From NCBI GenBank assembly GCA_965657795.1, contig CBFHQJ010000001.1, positions 124,001-188,000 of the forward strand: a stretch of DNA of 64,000 bases, read 5' to 3'. The stretch comes from SW10 sp965657795 (GTDB lineage Bacteria; Verrucomicrobiota; Verrucomicrobiia; Verrucomicrobiales; Akkermansiaceae). Shown here piece by piece: positions 36,219 through 45,320 of this stretch. The notes beneath the pieces were generated by a model, which worked only from the letters and a program-made list of their open reading frames with translations, made no database searches and was not told the origin of the DNA. The translations under genes and the position numbers were made by a program. Each line of letters starts with the position of its first letter. Within the stretch, counting starts at the first letter, position 1.

Positions 36219-37271
36219 CTATTTTGTGCCGGTCATCATGGTCCAGTGTTTTCCATGTGGCCCGATTCCGATAAGATTGGGCCCCTTGGCAAACATAATG
36301 AAGCGGTGTCCATCGGATCCGAACCAAGCATTGTAAGCGGCGATCGGTGATGATGACCCCATGAAGATGTTTTCGCCGGACCAGCGGTGTTTAAACCCTG
36401 TGAGCCGGGCCCGATCGCCCGGAGATTTTTTTTCGGGGATGGGAGATTGGTGGGCGAAGAAGCCTATCGAGGCCATGTCTTTGGAATGTCCCACGGCGGC
36501 ATCGGAGAGTTTGTCCTCCATGCGAAGCGGACTAAGGGCGAAGAGCGAACGGAATTCGTTCAGGTGGTGGGTGAAGTCTTTTTGCGCGCCGTTGGCCCAG
36601 ACGCAGTTGTCGTTGTCGCTCCGGGCGGATGCCAAGGCCTCCATTTCCTTGCGGGTCGCGGCGACGGCTTTTTGGTTCTTGAGATATACTTCGCCGTCAT
36701 AAACCGACATGAGGGCTTCTTCGAGATCGAGCCTGTCACGATCAAATTCGGTTTCGTCGATGATATTCACCTCGCGGCTCACTTCGGCGAGGGCGGTGGC
36801 GATCACCTTGACTGCTTTGTCGAGTGTTAGTGCGTCTTTGGTTGCGATTTTGCGGGCGCGTCCGTTGAGCTTTTGCAAAGATTCGACTTCCCGCCGAAGC
36901 ATCGCGATTTTGTCCGGCTGCTTTTTGTAGTCGGTCTTGATGAGCTTGTAGATCCTTGTGCGTTCTGTCTTCAGCTGTTCCGCGATTTCAGGAAGGTTTG
37001 AGTAAGGGTTGGTTCGCTCGTTGCCGAGGAGGTCGGCCAATCTCTTGCCGTGAAGCGTTCGTGCTTTCTCCAGAGTGCGGCGGTAAATGGACCCTCCTTC
37101 GTCACCGTAAAGCTGAAAGGTCCGGTAGGCTGCGGCTCGTTTCGAGGGGTCCGGGTTTTGCATCCATTGAAGAGCCTTCTTTGCGACCATGGGTGGGATG
37201 GCCGGTTCGGTCTCCTGTGCTGGCAAAAGACTCCCGGCAAGGCTGATGACGAGTGGAATCAACTTCTTCAT
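36219..37271 (-). CDS. secreted CAP-domain (SCP/PR-1-like) protein
   Basis: 350 residues with a signal peptide. A long helical, Arg/Lys/Glu-rich region (about 40-215) is followed by a C-terminal CAP domain (about 225-345): LNEFRSLFALSPLRMEDKLSDAAVGHSKDM, FFAHQSP, SGENIFMG, AYNAWFGSDGHR and GIGPHGKHWTMMTG. The His and Glu residues of the CAP cleft are present. CAP proteins are extracellular and bind lipids or act in the envelope; the bacterial role is mostly unknown. Confidence 0.87.
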   Translation of the reverse strand: MKKLIPLVISLAGSLLPAQETEPAIPPMVAKKALQWMQNPDPSKRAAAYRTFQLYGDEGGSIYRRTLEKARTLHGKRLADLLGNERTNPYSNLPEIAEQLKTERTRIYKLIKTDYKKQPDKIAMLRREVESLQKLNGRARKIATKDALTLDKAVKVIATALAEVSREVNIIDETEFDRDRLDLEEALMSVYDGEVYLKNQKAVAATRKEMEALASARSDNDNCVWANGAQKDFTHHLNEFRSLFALSPLRMEDKLSDAAVGHSKDMASIGFFAHQSPIPEKKSPGDRARLTGFKHRWSGENIFMGSSSPIAAYNAWFGSDGHRFIMFAKGPNLIGIGPHGKHWTMMTGTK

Positions 37272-37366
37272 GGTGTGGCGGGGAGATTAGGGGGAGCTTA
37301 CATTTTTTCAATCTTCGAGTTTTTCACAGCTTGACCACGACATGCATTCCTCGTTTCGTCTGCGCC

Positions 37367-37714
37367 ATGCAGCGCATTCAACTTAAGTCCAAGCTTCACC
37401 GTGCCATCATCAAGCAGGCGGACATTGATTACGAGGGCAGTATTGAGATTCCCTCTGATCTTATGGAAGCCGCTGGGCTTTGGGAGGGAGAGAGGGTCCT
37501 CGTGACCTCGATGACTTCGGGGAATCGGCTCGAAACCTATGTTCAAGCGGGGGATCCGGGAACCGGCCATATCATCATGAACGGGGGCGCTGCGCATCTG
37601 ATTAAGAAGAGCGAATGTGTCACGATCATGGCATTTGGCATCTCTAACGAGCGAATTATTCCGCTTCGACATGTTCTCAACATTAAAAATGAGATCATTA
37701 AATCGACGAACTAG
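37367..37714 (+). CDS. panD: aspartate 1-decarboxylase
   Basis: 115 residues from ATG 37367. PanD makes beta-alanine for pantothenate. The self-cleavage site YEGSIEI places Gly24-Ser25 exactly where the pyruvoyl group is formed. Other conserved parts are KSKLHRA (about 7-13) and NGGAAHLIKKSECVTIMAF with the Asn and Ala-Ala of the active site. It is divergent from the CAP gene. Confidence 0.97.
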   Translation: MQRIQLKSKLHRAIIKQADIDYEGSIEIPSDLMEAAGLWEGERVLVTSMTSGNRLETYVQAGDPGTGHIIMNGGAAHLIKKSECVTIMAFGISNERIIPLRHVLNIKNEIIKSTN

Positions 37715-37824
37715 GGTTGGATTGCATCTACAATTAAGGTTAGGGTTGCTTGACTAAAATTGATGAATTTGCCGAAAACTCCCTCTTTACAACTCGGTTT
37801 AAGCCGATAGAGTCCCGCCCTCCC

Positions 37825-38391
37825 ATGCTAGACATTTCCATCACACTTGTGGTTATTGCTCACGTTGTCGTGAGCCTTTTGCTGATTCTCGTGATCCTCA
37901 TGCAACGCCCAAAGCAGGAAGGCCTTGGCGCTGCTTTTGGTGCCGGTATGACTGACGCTGCTTTTGGTGCAAAGACAACCGACGTTCTCCAAAAAGGAAC
38001 CGTTTATCTGGGAACACTTTTCTTTGTCTTCTCTCTGGTTCTCGCGATCCTGATGGGAAAAAAGAACTCCATTGAGGGTAAAAACTACGCATCTGATGGA
38101 GGTTCTTCAGCGAATACTCCTGTTGAGAGCAGCGAAGCTGGCAGCTCCCTCCTTGAAGGAGGAAATGATGGGATTACCGGAACTCCGGAAGGCACAACGG
38201 AGCCAGAGGGCACAACGGAGCCAGAGGGCACAACAGAGCCAGAGAACACAACAGAGCCAGAGAGCACAACCGAGCCAGAGGGCACGACCGAGCCAGAAGG
38301 CACGACTGAAACTCCAGAGAGCTCGGACGAGACACCAGCTGATGGTGACGCGGGTTCCTCTGAAGGAAATGAGGCACCGGTAGGTGGCTAA
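37825..38391 (+). CDS. secG: protein translocase subunit SecG with long repeat-containing tail
   Basis: 188 residues from ATG 37825, against roughly 75-110 in most bacteria. Two membrane helices (about 4-26 and 52-72) flank the conserved loop MQRPKQEGLGAAFGAGMTDAAFGAKTTDVL, the SecG signature. It is part of the SecYEG channel. Beyond residue 75 is an acidic Thr/Glu/Pro/Ser-rich tail of over 110 residues, containing about seven copies of a six-residue TTEPEG-type repeat (about 123-162). If topology follows E. coli, the tail is periplasmic. An in-frame TTG at 37750 is possible but less likely. Confidence 0.93.
   Translation: MLDISITLVVIAHVVVSLLLILVILMQRPKQEGLGAAFGAGMTDAAFGAKTTDVLQKGTVYLGTLFFVFSLVLAILMGKKNSIEGKNYASDGGSSANTPVESSEAGSSLLEGGNDGITGTPEGTTEPEGTTEPEGTTEPENTTEPESTTEPEGTTEPEGTTETPESSDETPADGDAGSSEGNEAPVGG
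38191..38310 (+). repeat. 18-bp tandem repeat inside secG
   Basis: Six full units and a partial seventh of an 18-bp repeat (consensus GGCACAACGGAGCCAGAG) lie in frame and encode G/N/S-TTEPE. Units differ by one to three bases, mostly silent or at the first codon, so copy number could vary by slippage without breaking the frame. Confidence 0.93.
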
Positions 38392-38409
38392 ATTTTTCCC
38401 AATGGAACG

Positions 38410-39588
38410 ATGAGCGAGCCAGCTTTGCCAGCTTGGGCCCGCGAAGACGCTTTTCCGCTTAAGCCGGAGACAGGAGAATTTGGAGTCGTTGATGGTTCAA
38501 AGACCCATCGGCCTTTTGATTCGCTGGAAGAGCTCAGGAATTATTTGAAAGCCGGAAAAGGCCGGCTGGATTGGGTGTGGACGCCGGAGAGTGACCGATT
38601 GGTCGCTCCCGAAGAGATTCCAAATCTGGCTGGGACGTTGAGAAAAAGGCGTCTTATTTTTGCCGCCGAAGATGAGGATAACGCCAAGCGCTCGGCTCCT
38701 TTGACGGGAATTGCGGTGTTGTATGGCCTCTACTGCTATTTTCAGGGGATTTTACCGTTCGGATTTCCCGGGATTCAATTTCTCGTTCTTACGATTTTTG
38801 GATTTCTTTATTACACGGCCCGCCCGTGGTGGGAGGCGCGAAAGGGGCGTAAGTCCGCCAAGCTTTTAACTCGGGACCAAATTGGGGGACAGGTTCCCGA
38901 AGCCCGTTTTGAACTCTGGATGGAGAATCAGCGCACTCCCTTTTCTCTTCTTTTTTTGGTGCTGGTGGTTTTGGTCGGCGGGGCTCAGTTCGCAACTCCA
39001 GGTCTGGGAATTGCCGAGGCCGGCCTTGTGAAGTCGCAATATGCTGCGGGAGAGAATTGGCGGATCTTCACCGCGGCTTTTCTCCATGGAAACCTGATTC
39101 ACTTTATTTTGAATATGGGTGCTCTTTGGTATTTGGGCCGACGTGTTGAAATTTTGGCACGTTGGCCTCATCTCGCCGCCGCTTTTTTCCTAAGTATCAT
39201 TGGTGCGGGTTGGGCAACTGTTTCGTGGCTGCCGACTCAAACTTCGGTAGGAGTTTCGGGAGTGGTCTGCGGGCTACTCGGGTTTCTCCTGGTGTTCGAA
39301 ACCCTTCACCTACCGCTTGTTCCCCGACCTGCCCGCCGGAGGCTGGCCGGAATTTTGGTTTCTCTCGTGGTGATTGGAACCCTGGGATTCAAGTTCATTG
39401 ATAATGCTGCCCACTTTGGGGGACTGGTTACAGGTGCGGTCTACGCGTTTTTGGTTTTCCCAAAATCTTCTTCCCCTCATCGACCGGTGATTTTGAAGCG
39501 GGATGTTGTGATCGGAGGAGCAGGAATCTTTTTGATCGCGATCTCCGCCATGGGGGCAATTCTTGCGATGTTGATGCGCGCGTCATGA
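38410..39588 (+). CDS. rhomboid family intramembrane serine protease
   Basis: 392 residues. A soluble N-terminal region (about 1-80, possibly GYF-like, FGVVDGSKTHRPFDSLEELRNYL) precedes two hydrophobic helices, then the rhomboid core (about 180-370). AAFLHGNLIHFILNMGALWYLG contains the His and Asn of the oxyanion region, VGVSGVVCGLLGF the catalytic Ser in GxSG, and DNAAHFGGLVTGA the catalytic His. Both catalytic residues are present, so it is probably active. The stop overlaps the start of the aminotransferase gene by four bases. Confidence 0.93.
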   Translation: MSEPALPAWAREDAFPLKPETGEFGVVDGSKTHRPFDSLEELRNYLKAGKGRLDWVWTPESDRLVAPEEIPNLAGTLRKRRLIFAAEDEDNAKRSAPLTGIAVLYGLYCYFQGILPFGFPGIQFLVLTIFGFLYYTARPWWEARKGRKSAKLLTRDQIGGQVPEARFELWMENQRTPFSLLFLVLVVLVGGAQFATPGLGIAEAGLVKSQYAAGENWRIFTAAFLHGNLIHFILNMGALWYLGRRVEILARWPHLAAAFFLSIIGAGWATVSWLPTQTSVGVSGVVCGLLGFLLVFETLHLPLVPRPARRRLAGILVSLVVIGTLGFKFIDNAAHFGGLVTGAVYAFLVFPKSSSPHRPVILKRDVVIGGAGIFLIAISAMGAILAMLMRAS

Positions 39589-40829
39589 TCCCTGAAATCA
39601 AAACGAGTATTCCCGGTCCTTGCTCGCAGGACCTGGCGGCGAGGCTTCGCGAGCACGAGAGTCGTAATGTGACTTATGTCGATGACTCCTGGCCGGTTTT
39701 TTGGGAGCGAGCGGAAGGGGTGAACGTTTGGGATGCGGATGGGAATCGTTTTCTGGATTTCACAAGTGCTTTCGGAGTTGCCGGTCTTGGGCATCGGCAT
39801 TCGGAAATTGTGGAAGCGATGAAGACCCAAAGTGAGCTTTTGCTCCATGGCATGGGCGACGTTCATCCTACGGCTCTCAAGGTGGATCTTTGTGCGAGGC
39901 TTTCAAAACTAACCTTTGAGAGATGGGGGGCAGGGCCGGCAAAAGTGGTGCTATCAAATTCGGGATTTGAGGCCGTGGAAACGGCGCTGAAAACAGCCCG
40001 GCTTGCTACCGGGAAGCGGGGGGTCATGGCTTTTAGCAATGGTTACCACGGTCTTGGTTACGGAAGTTTGCTGGGCACCGATTTGCAAAAATTCAGAGGT
40101 CCCTTTACGGATCAATTGGCCGAGGTGACCAGGAGGGTGGAATACGGATCGTTCGAGTTACCGGATGACGATGGCATTGGAGCGGTCGTCGTGGAGCCGA
40201 TTCAAGGGCGGGGTGGAAAAGTGATTCCTCCGGCGGGCTTTCTGGCCGCCCTGAGAGACTGGTGCGACAAACATGGAGCTCTTTTGATCTTCGATGAAAT
40301 TTACACCGGGTTCCACCGAACTGGAAAGTGGTTTGCCTGTGAATGGGACGAAGTTATTCCAGACCTGATTTGCATTGGGAAGGCCATGAGTGGCGGCTTC
40401 CCGATTTCCGCCTGCGTGGGTAAAGCCGGGGTTATGGACAAGTGGCCCGAAAGCCCGGGAGAGGCTTTGCATACGAGTACTTTTTTGGGGCATCCCGTGG
40501 GTTGTGCGATGGCCCTGAAATCTCTGGAAATTCTCGAAAGAGACGAGACGATTCGTCTGGTGGAAGCCGCCTCGCAGAAGCTTGGTCAAACACTGCAAAT
40601 GTTTGACAATCCTGCGGTCTGTGACGTCCGCGGTCGTGGTTTGATGTGGGGCATGGAGTTGGATCGCCCCGCTGGAGGATTACTTGCGACGCTATTGGCC
40701 GAAGGTCTTCTTTTCCTTGCGGATGGACCGCAAGGAAATGTCCTTTCATTCACTCCGCCCTTCCTGCTTTCGGAAGGGGAGTTGGATTACGCCATGGGGG
40801 TGATTCGGCACCTTTTGGATGCAGTTTAA
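39585..40829 (+). CDS. class III (acetylornithine/GABA-type) aminotransferase
   Basis: 414 residues, PLP fold type I, subgroup II. Landmarks: FLDFTSAFGVAGLGHRHSEIVEAM, SNSGFEAVETALKTAR (cofactor phosphate), GYHGLGYGSLLGT, VVVEPIQGRGGKVIPP, LIFDEIYTGFHRTGKWFACEW (Asp on the pyridine N) and LICIGKAMSGGFPISA with the Schiff-base Lys. The substrate cannot be told from the sequence; GABA, ornithine derivatives or an amino sugar are possible. It is translationally coupled to the rhomboid gene. Confidence 0.9.
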   Translation: MIPEIKTSIPGPCSQDLAARLREHESRNVTYVDDSWPVFWERAEGVNVWDADGNRFLDFTSAFGVAGLGHRHSEIVEAMKTQSELLLHGMGDVHPTALKVDLCARLSKLTFERWGAGPAKVVLSNSGFEAVETALKTARLATGKRGVMAFSNGYHGLGYGSLLGTDLQKFRGPFTDQLAEVTRRVEYGSFELPDDDGIGAVVVEPIQGRGGKVIPPAGFLAALRDWCDKHGALLIFDEIYTGFHRTGKWFACEWDEVIPDLICIGKAMSGGFPISACVGKAGVMDKWPESPGEALHTSTFLGHPVGCAMALKSLEILERDETIRLVEAASQKLGQTLQMFDNPAVCDVRGRGLMWGMELDRPAGGLLATLLAEGLLFLADGPQGNVLSFTPPFLLSEGELDYAMGVIRHLLDAV

Positions 40830-41326
40830 ACGAGGGTGAGTCGCTCGTCGCTCTCCAGAATGTTGGCGAGGTTTTCCCAGCCATCCCGGGTTTGCAGGTT
40901 GAAGACCTGCAGATAGAGAGTCACCAGCTTTGGGTCGTGGGCCTCGACAAGGCTATCGATGGTGGATTTGAGTTTTTCGTCATCGAGGGCTTCAGGAAGT
41001 GACCCTTCCACTGAGCCCTCGCCATCATGCTCGATCCCCATGCCATCGCAAAATCCGATCAGAAGGTCCTGCTGACCTTTCATGAAGTAAACCTGGAAAA
41101 GGTGTTCCCCAATGGTGTCGCTGGTTTTGAGCTTGAGTGTTTTGTGAAGCCACGTGATCTGATCTGCGACCGATTTTTTCTCAACAAAAACAGGACGAAG
41201 ATTCCGGTTTGCAGTGAGGGTGGCGATCGCCGATTTGTAGAGCTGGCGGTCGCTTTCCCGGATCCAGAGAAACATGTCGCTGACGAGGGAGGGGTCGATT
41301 GTCTGATAGATTTCGAATGCTTTCAC
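40826..41326 (-). CDS. hypothetical protein, helical, unknown function
   Basis: About 166 residues from a GTG at 41326; an in-frame TTG at 41380 would add 18 residues and neither has a ribosome site. No signal peptide or membrane span. It is mostly helical with FLWIRESDRQLYKSAIATLTANRNLRPVFVEKKS and an acidic C-terminal half. The pattern looks like a conserved cytosolic protein, but I recognise no family. Its stop overlaps the stop of the aminotransferase gene by four bases on the opposite strand. Confidence 0.6.
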   Translation of the reverse strand: MKAFEIYQTIDPSLVSDMFLWIRESDRQLYKSAIATLTANRNLRPVFVEKKSVADQITWLHKTLKLKTSDTIGEHLFQVYFMKGQQDLLIGFCDGMGIEHDGEGSVEGSLPEALDDEKLKSTIDSLVEAHDPKLVTLYLQVFNLQTRDGWENLANILESDERLTLV

Positions 41327-41411
41327 AGTTTGTTTTGCTTGCGAGGAGTGAACACCGCGCAACGGTGAAGGCAAGATCAAAGGCTGGCTTCGCTTAATTG
41401 AGGGAACTTTG

Positions 41412-42058
41412 ATGAGTTATCGACGACAACGGGGAGAAAGTGGAAAAGTCCACCGCTACTTCAAGTATTTTGCAGGCCTGGTGATTTTGGCAATCGCAGC
41501 GATGGCGGCGTTTCACTTTTTTATTGGTAAGCCGATAAGTTCCATGAATTCGCCCATCGATAAGCTGGCAAAAGCGCTGGGCTCGGTGACCAATGGCGAG
41601 GTCAAGGTCGACGGCTACACCCTGACCCTTGAAAGCACCGAAACGCGGGAGCTCATCGTGGTGAAACGCCGGACACAGTCAGTGGTCAAATTTGAGAGCC
41701 GCTGGCTGGGGTCCAAGAAAATTTACATCGTGAAGGGGGAGTTCGAGATTAAGGCGGGCTTTGATTTGAACGAATTCGAGGGTTTTGAATTGAAGGGCAG
41801 TGAAGCCGTGGGTGAGTGGCCCGAGCCAAGATTGCTCGGGGTCAATCTCCAGGAATACTCGACTTTTTTTCAAGCAGCGGGGTAGTGAACCGGATCACGG
41901 ACGATGATCGTGAACACGTCGTCAACTTGCTGATGCAGCAGGCACGGATCGATGGCATCCAGAATAGCGATATTTTGGCCGAGGCCGAAAGGATTATCCA
42001 GACGAGGCTGGAAGACCTGACGGACGGTGAGGTCAATTTTAAGAAATCGCTTAATTGA
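41412..42058 (+). pseudogene. DUF4230-like membrane protein gene with a -1 frameshift at T7
   Basis: The first frame (41412-41885, 157 codons) has a basic N-terminus, one membrane helix (about 20-40) and a beta-rich domain ending in EPRLLGVNLQEYSTFF. It stops at TAG 41883. The -1 frame continues with SSSGVVNRITDDDREHVVNLLMQQARIDG and AEAERIIQTRLEDL to 42058. Together they match the DUF4230 layout, where a beta domain is followed by exactly such a helical end. The join falls on seven T (41864-41870), read T-TTT-TTT, a canonical -1 slippery site. So this may be a real frameshift product, a decayed gene or a one-base assembly error. The full protein would be about 215 residues. Confidence 0.68.
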
Positions 42059-42099
42059 AGCCGCATTGACTTTTGGTGTGAGAGGGGGATGTTTCTCCC

Positions 42100-43425
42100 A
42101 TGAAAACTCTCTTTGCGTTTTGTATTGCCGGACTTCTCAGTGCCTCCGCCGACGATTGGCCCCGCTGGATGGGGGAGAAGGCTGACGGGGTCTGGCGGGA
42201 AAAAGGCATTCGAACCGATCTACCCAAAGAAGGTGCGCCAGTGGCGTGGCGGGTTCCGGTCGGTTGGGGCTATTCGGGCCCGGCAGTTGCTGACGGACGG
42301 GTTTACGTGTCCGACTACCAGCGCTCAAAAGGAGAATTAATGAATAACCCCGGGACGGCGGTCACCTGGGAGGGAAAGGAGAGGTTGCTTTGTCTTGATG
42401 CTGAGACTGGAAAAGAAATTTGGAAGTACGAGGAAGATCGGACTTACTTTCTATCCTATCCAGGCGGACCACGTGCAACTCCAACGATTGCAAATGGCTT
42501 GGTCTATTTTCTGGGTGGAATGGGGAATCTCGTTGCCTTTGATGCCAAGATCGGTGACAAGAAGTGGGAAAAGGATTTTCAAAAAGACTTTGGAGCGAGT
42601 CTCCCGATATGGGGCTTCTCAGCGCACCCGTTGGTGGTTGATGACACCCTGTATTGTCTGGTTGGTGGTGAGGGAAGTATCGCAGTGGCCCTTGATGCTA
42701 TGACCGGGAAGGTGAAGTGGAAGGCTCTTGATGCCAGGAGTCAGGGATATTGTCCGCCTTCAATTGTGAAGGTTGGCAAAACCGAGCAACTTTTAATTTG
42801 GCACCCCGAAGCGATGAATTCCCTGAATCCGAAGACGGGGGAGAAGTATTGGGAACTCCCGTTGAAGCCGACTTATGGAATGTCGGTGATGACGCCGCAA
42901 CTTGTCGGAAATAAAATTTTCGCCAGTGGGATTGGTCGGGTGGGCGCCATGATCGAGCTCAATGAAAACGAGCCTACTGCCAAGTTTGCGTGGCGGGGTA
43001 AGCCCAAGACCGCGCTGTATTGTTGCAATAGCACCCCGCTGATACACGGTGGAGTGATTTATGGTTCCGATATTCGAACGGGTAAGTTGATCGCGGCGTC
43101 GGTGAAAGATGGCGAGCGGTTATGGTCGACGATGGAGCCGACTGTGGCGGCTAAACACCAAAAGGGCGGTGGAAATCACGGAACAGTTTACCTGACTCGC
43201 CACGAGGAGAGTGGGCAGTACTGGCTGGTGAGCGAGTCGGGTGACTTGATTTTGGCTAAACTCTCGAAGGAGGGCTATACCGAGTTGGGGCGTCAGCATG
43301 TACTTGAGCCGACGAATGAGGCTTTTGGGCGGCCCGTGGTTTGGAGTGGACCGGCCTTCGCGGGAAAGGCTGCCTATTTGAGAAACGACAAGGAGTTGGT
43401 CAAGGTTGACCTTTCGGCCAAATAG
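42100..43425 (+). CDS. secreted PQQ-type beta-propeller protein
   Basis: 441 residues with a signal peptide (KTLFAFCIAGLLSASA). The body is a series of PQQ-like propeller blades, each with a pattern such as LLCLDAETGKEIWKYE, LVAFDAKIGDKKWEK, AVALDAMTGKVKWKA and LNPKTGEKYWELP. Such proteins include BamB and soluble dehydrogenase-like propellers; here no catalytic or haem domain is attached, and many Verrucomicrobia carry several copies beside secreted hydrolases. BamB-like function cannot be claimed. Its stop lies ten bases from the opposite stop of kdsD. Confidence 0.88.
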   Translation: MKTLFAFCIAGLLSASADDWPRWMGEKADGVWREKGIRTDLPKEGAPVAWRVPVGWGYSGPAVADGRVYVSDYQRSKGELMNNPGTAVTWEGKERLLCLDAETGKEIWKYEEDRTYFLSYPGGPRATPTIANGLVYFLGGMGNLVAFDAKIGDKKWEKDFQKDFGASLPIWGFSAHPLVVDDTLYCLVGGEGSIAVALDAMTGKVKWKALDARSQGYCPPSIVKVGKTEQLLIWHPEAMNSLNPKTGEKYWELPLKPTYGMSVMTPQLVGNKIFASGIGRVGAMIELNENEPTAKFAWRGKPKTALYCCNSTPLIHGGVIYGSDIRTGKLIAASVKDGERLWSTMEPTVAAKHQKGGGNHGTVYLTRHEESGQYWLVSESGDLILAKLSKEGYTELGRQHVLEPTNEAFGRPVVWSGPAFAGKAAYLRNDKELVKVDLSAK

Positions 43426-43435
43426 CCCTGCGATA

Positions 43436-44407
43436 TTAGCCTAAGCCGTGACGAGACAGGTCCTGAACGTCCACGAGCCCGACAGCTTGATTCCGGTCGT
43501 TCACGACGATGAGATCGTCAATCCGGTGTTCCCGGAGGACTCTGACAACTTCAACTGCAAGATCTTCGTGATGAACCGAGATTGGGTCGGTAGTCATGTG
43601 TTTGTCCACCGGTGAATCGCCGATTTCGCGGTTGGATTGATAGCCGCGGACGAAGTCTCCATGGGTGAAAATTCCGGCGAGCGAATCGTCGGGGTCTACG
43701 ATGACGGCAGCTCCGGCCCGGCATTCAAGCATCTTTAGGACAGTGTCCTGGACGAGGGAGCTACGGGCGACTTTGGCGAATGCGTCGCCAGTTCGCATGA
43801 TGTCGGAAACGCGGGTGAGGAGATATTTACCCAGGTTTCCGCCGGGATGAAGTTCAGCGAAATCTTCGGCACGGAAGCCTCGTTTTTCGAGGAGCACCAT
43901 GGCGAGGGCGTCGCAAAGACCGAGCATGTTGGTCGTGCTTGAAGTCGGTGCAAGTTGAAGCGGACAGGCTTCTTCCTCGACCGAGGCGTCGAGCACAAGG
44001 TCGCTGTGCTTGGCAAGAGTCGATGAAGTCGCGCCGGTGATGGAGATGACTTTTGAGGCCCGCTTTTTAACATGGGGAAGCAGGGTGATCATCTCGTTGG
44101 TTTCGCCTGAGTAACTCAAAGCGATGACAAGATCTCCGAGTGAAAGCATCCCAAGGTCCCCGTGAATGGCATTTTGGCAATTGAGGCTGACGGCGGTTGC
44201 GCCGGTGCTATTCAGGGTGGCTACGAGTTTCTTACCAATATTTTCCGACTTACCTACGCCAATGACGACAATTTTTCGATTGGATCTAAGAGTCCCCTCA
44301 AGAGCACTGATGGCGCGAGCAAAGCTATCGTCGAGCCGTTGGGCCAGAAGAGTCAGCTGGGCGGCTTCAATTCCGATGACAGCGCGCGCTTTTTCGATCA
44401 AATCCAC
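43436..44407 (-). CDS. kdsD: arabinose-5-phosphate isomerase (KpsF/GutQ family)
   Basis: 323 residues: an SIS domain (about 35-175, VIGVGKSENIGKKLVATLNSTGATAVSLN, GDLVIALSYSGETNEM) and two CBS domains (about 205-320). It makes arabinose-5-phosphate, the first step to Kdo for the LPS inner core. The conserved HGDLGML segment and ALAMVLLEKRGF are present. It marks the start of the LPS island. kdsA, kdsB and waaA are not in the window. Confidence 0.95.
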   Translation of the reverse strand: MDLIEKARAVIGIEAAQLTLLAQRLDDSFARAISALEGTLRSNRKIVVIGVGKSENIGKKLVATLNSTGATAVSLNCQNAIHGDLGMLSLGDLVIALSYSGETNEMITLLPHVKKRASKVISITGATSSTLAKHSDLVLDASVEEEACPLQLAPTSSTTNMLGLCDALAMVLLEKRGFRAEDFAELHPGGNLGKYLLTRVSDIMRTGDAFAKVARSSLVQDTVLKMLECRAGAAVIVDPDDSLAGIFTHGDFVRGYQSNREIGDSPVDKHMTTDPISVHHEDLAVEVVRVLREHRIDDLIVVNDRNQAVGLVDVQDLSRHGLG

Positions 44408-44490
44408 GTTGAAAAGGTGACTGAAGAGTAAGTGCTGGTCAACCCAAGTCGGCCCTGATGATTTTGTGAGTTATGGGCAATGGCACGCTG

Positions 44491-45252
44491 CTAGCGCAAT
44501 TTTAAGCAGCTTCTAATGCGGCGTCTGATTGTCTTTATTTTGATTTTTTTGAGTTCCAGCCATGTTGCAAATTTGAAAGAGGGAGAGTTACAGACCTTCT
44601 TTGGAATATGTGGTAAGCTTTCAGGGTAGACCCGTGCAAGGCGGGCCAATTCCATTTCTTTGTTCAATTTTGGAAATAAGACGGGCTTGGTTAATCTGAA
44701 GTCGATGAATGTGACGGTGTCCTCGGTGATCAGGAAGTTGGCTGCCTTGGCATCGGTTCTCAAATACCCTTTGTCGTGAAGTTTGAGAAGTTCCAGAACG
44801 ACGCGGCGCGCATCGTCAGGTCCGGCCGGGTGGCCTTTCTCAAAGCGGTAGCAACAGAATGAATCGGTCACGAAACCTCTTTTCCGCTTTTCTCCAGCCA
44901 GCAGGGGATTTGGGGCATGAAAGCCAAGTTGATCCATCAACAATAGGTTGTTGAACGTTCGGATGCTTTCGCAATCCCGAATCAGGGTAATCAATTTCTC
45001 CTAGGGCCTCCTCAACCTCGCCCGCGGGATCTTATGGACGATGTTGTCCTTCCCGATCTGCAGGTGAGCGGCGTAGGTTGACCGGCTGTCTTTAAAGGTT
45101 TGCTTAACGTTGTATGATTTCTCGATGAGATCATCCAGAAGCTGCTTGGCCGCGTTCTCGTCAAGTGTTGTGCTAAGTCGATACCCCCTATGCTCCAGCA
45201 ACTTTGGAGTATAAGGTTTTTGGTTCGACTTCACCGCTCCAAGGTGGAGCAA
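44491..45252 (-). pseudogene. WaaY/Kdo-kinase-like LPS kinase gene interrupted by one amber codon
   Basis: One minus frame encodes a kinase-fold protein of about 250 residues closely related to the intact gene at 48030-48761, except for a TAG at 45003-45001. The flanking residues RARLRRP-stop-EKLITLIRD align with RARLKRT-W-EKITTLIRD in the intact copy, so a Trp codon TGG became TAG by a single G-to-A change. The rest is unbroken and keeps TDAKAANFLI and FIDFRL with the catalytic and metal-binding Asp. The downstream part could start at a TTG (44994) but lacks the N-lobe. The 5' end begins at a weak TTG at 45252; the true start is unsure. Confidence 0.8.
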
Positions 45253-45320
45253 ACGCTAAGACAGGTCAATCCAAGTAAGTCTGGCGATCTATGACCAGGT
45301 GTTTAAGATCTTCCCCGCCC

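Noticed and set aside
37750..37755. TTGACT upstream of secG as a -35 box
   Set aside because: No acceptable -10 hexamer lies 16-18 bases downstream; the same holds for a TTGACT on the minus strand near 22400.
45001..45003. Amber codon as pyrrolysine
   Set aside because: The paralogue has Trp at this site and nothing in the window suggests pyrrolysine machinery; a point mutation is simpler.
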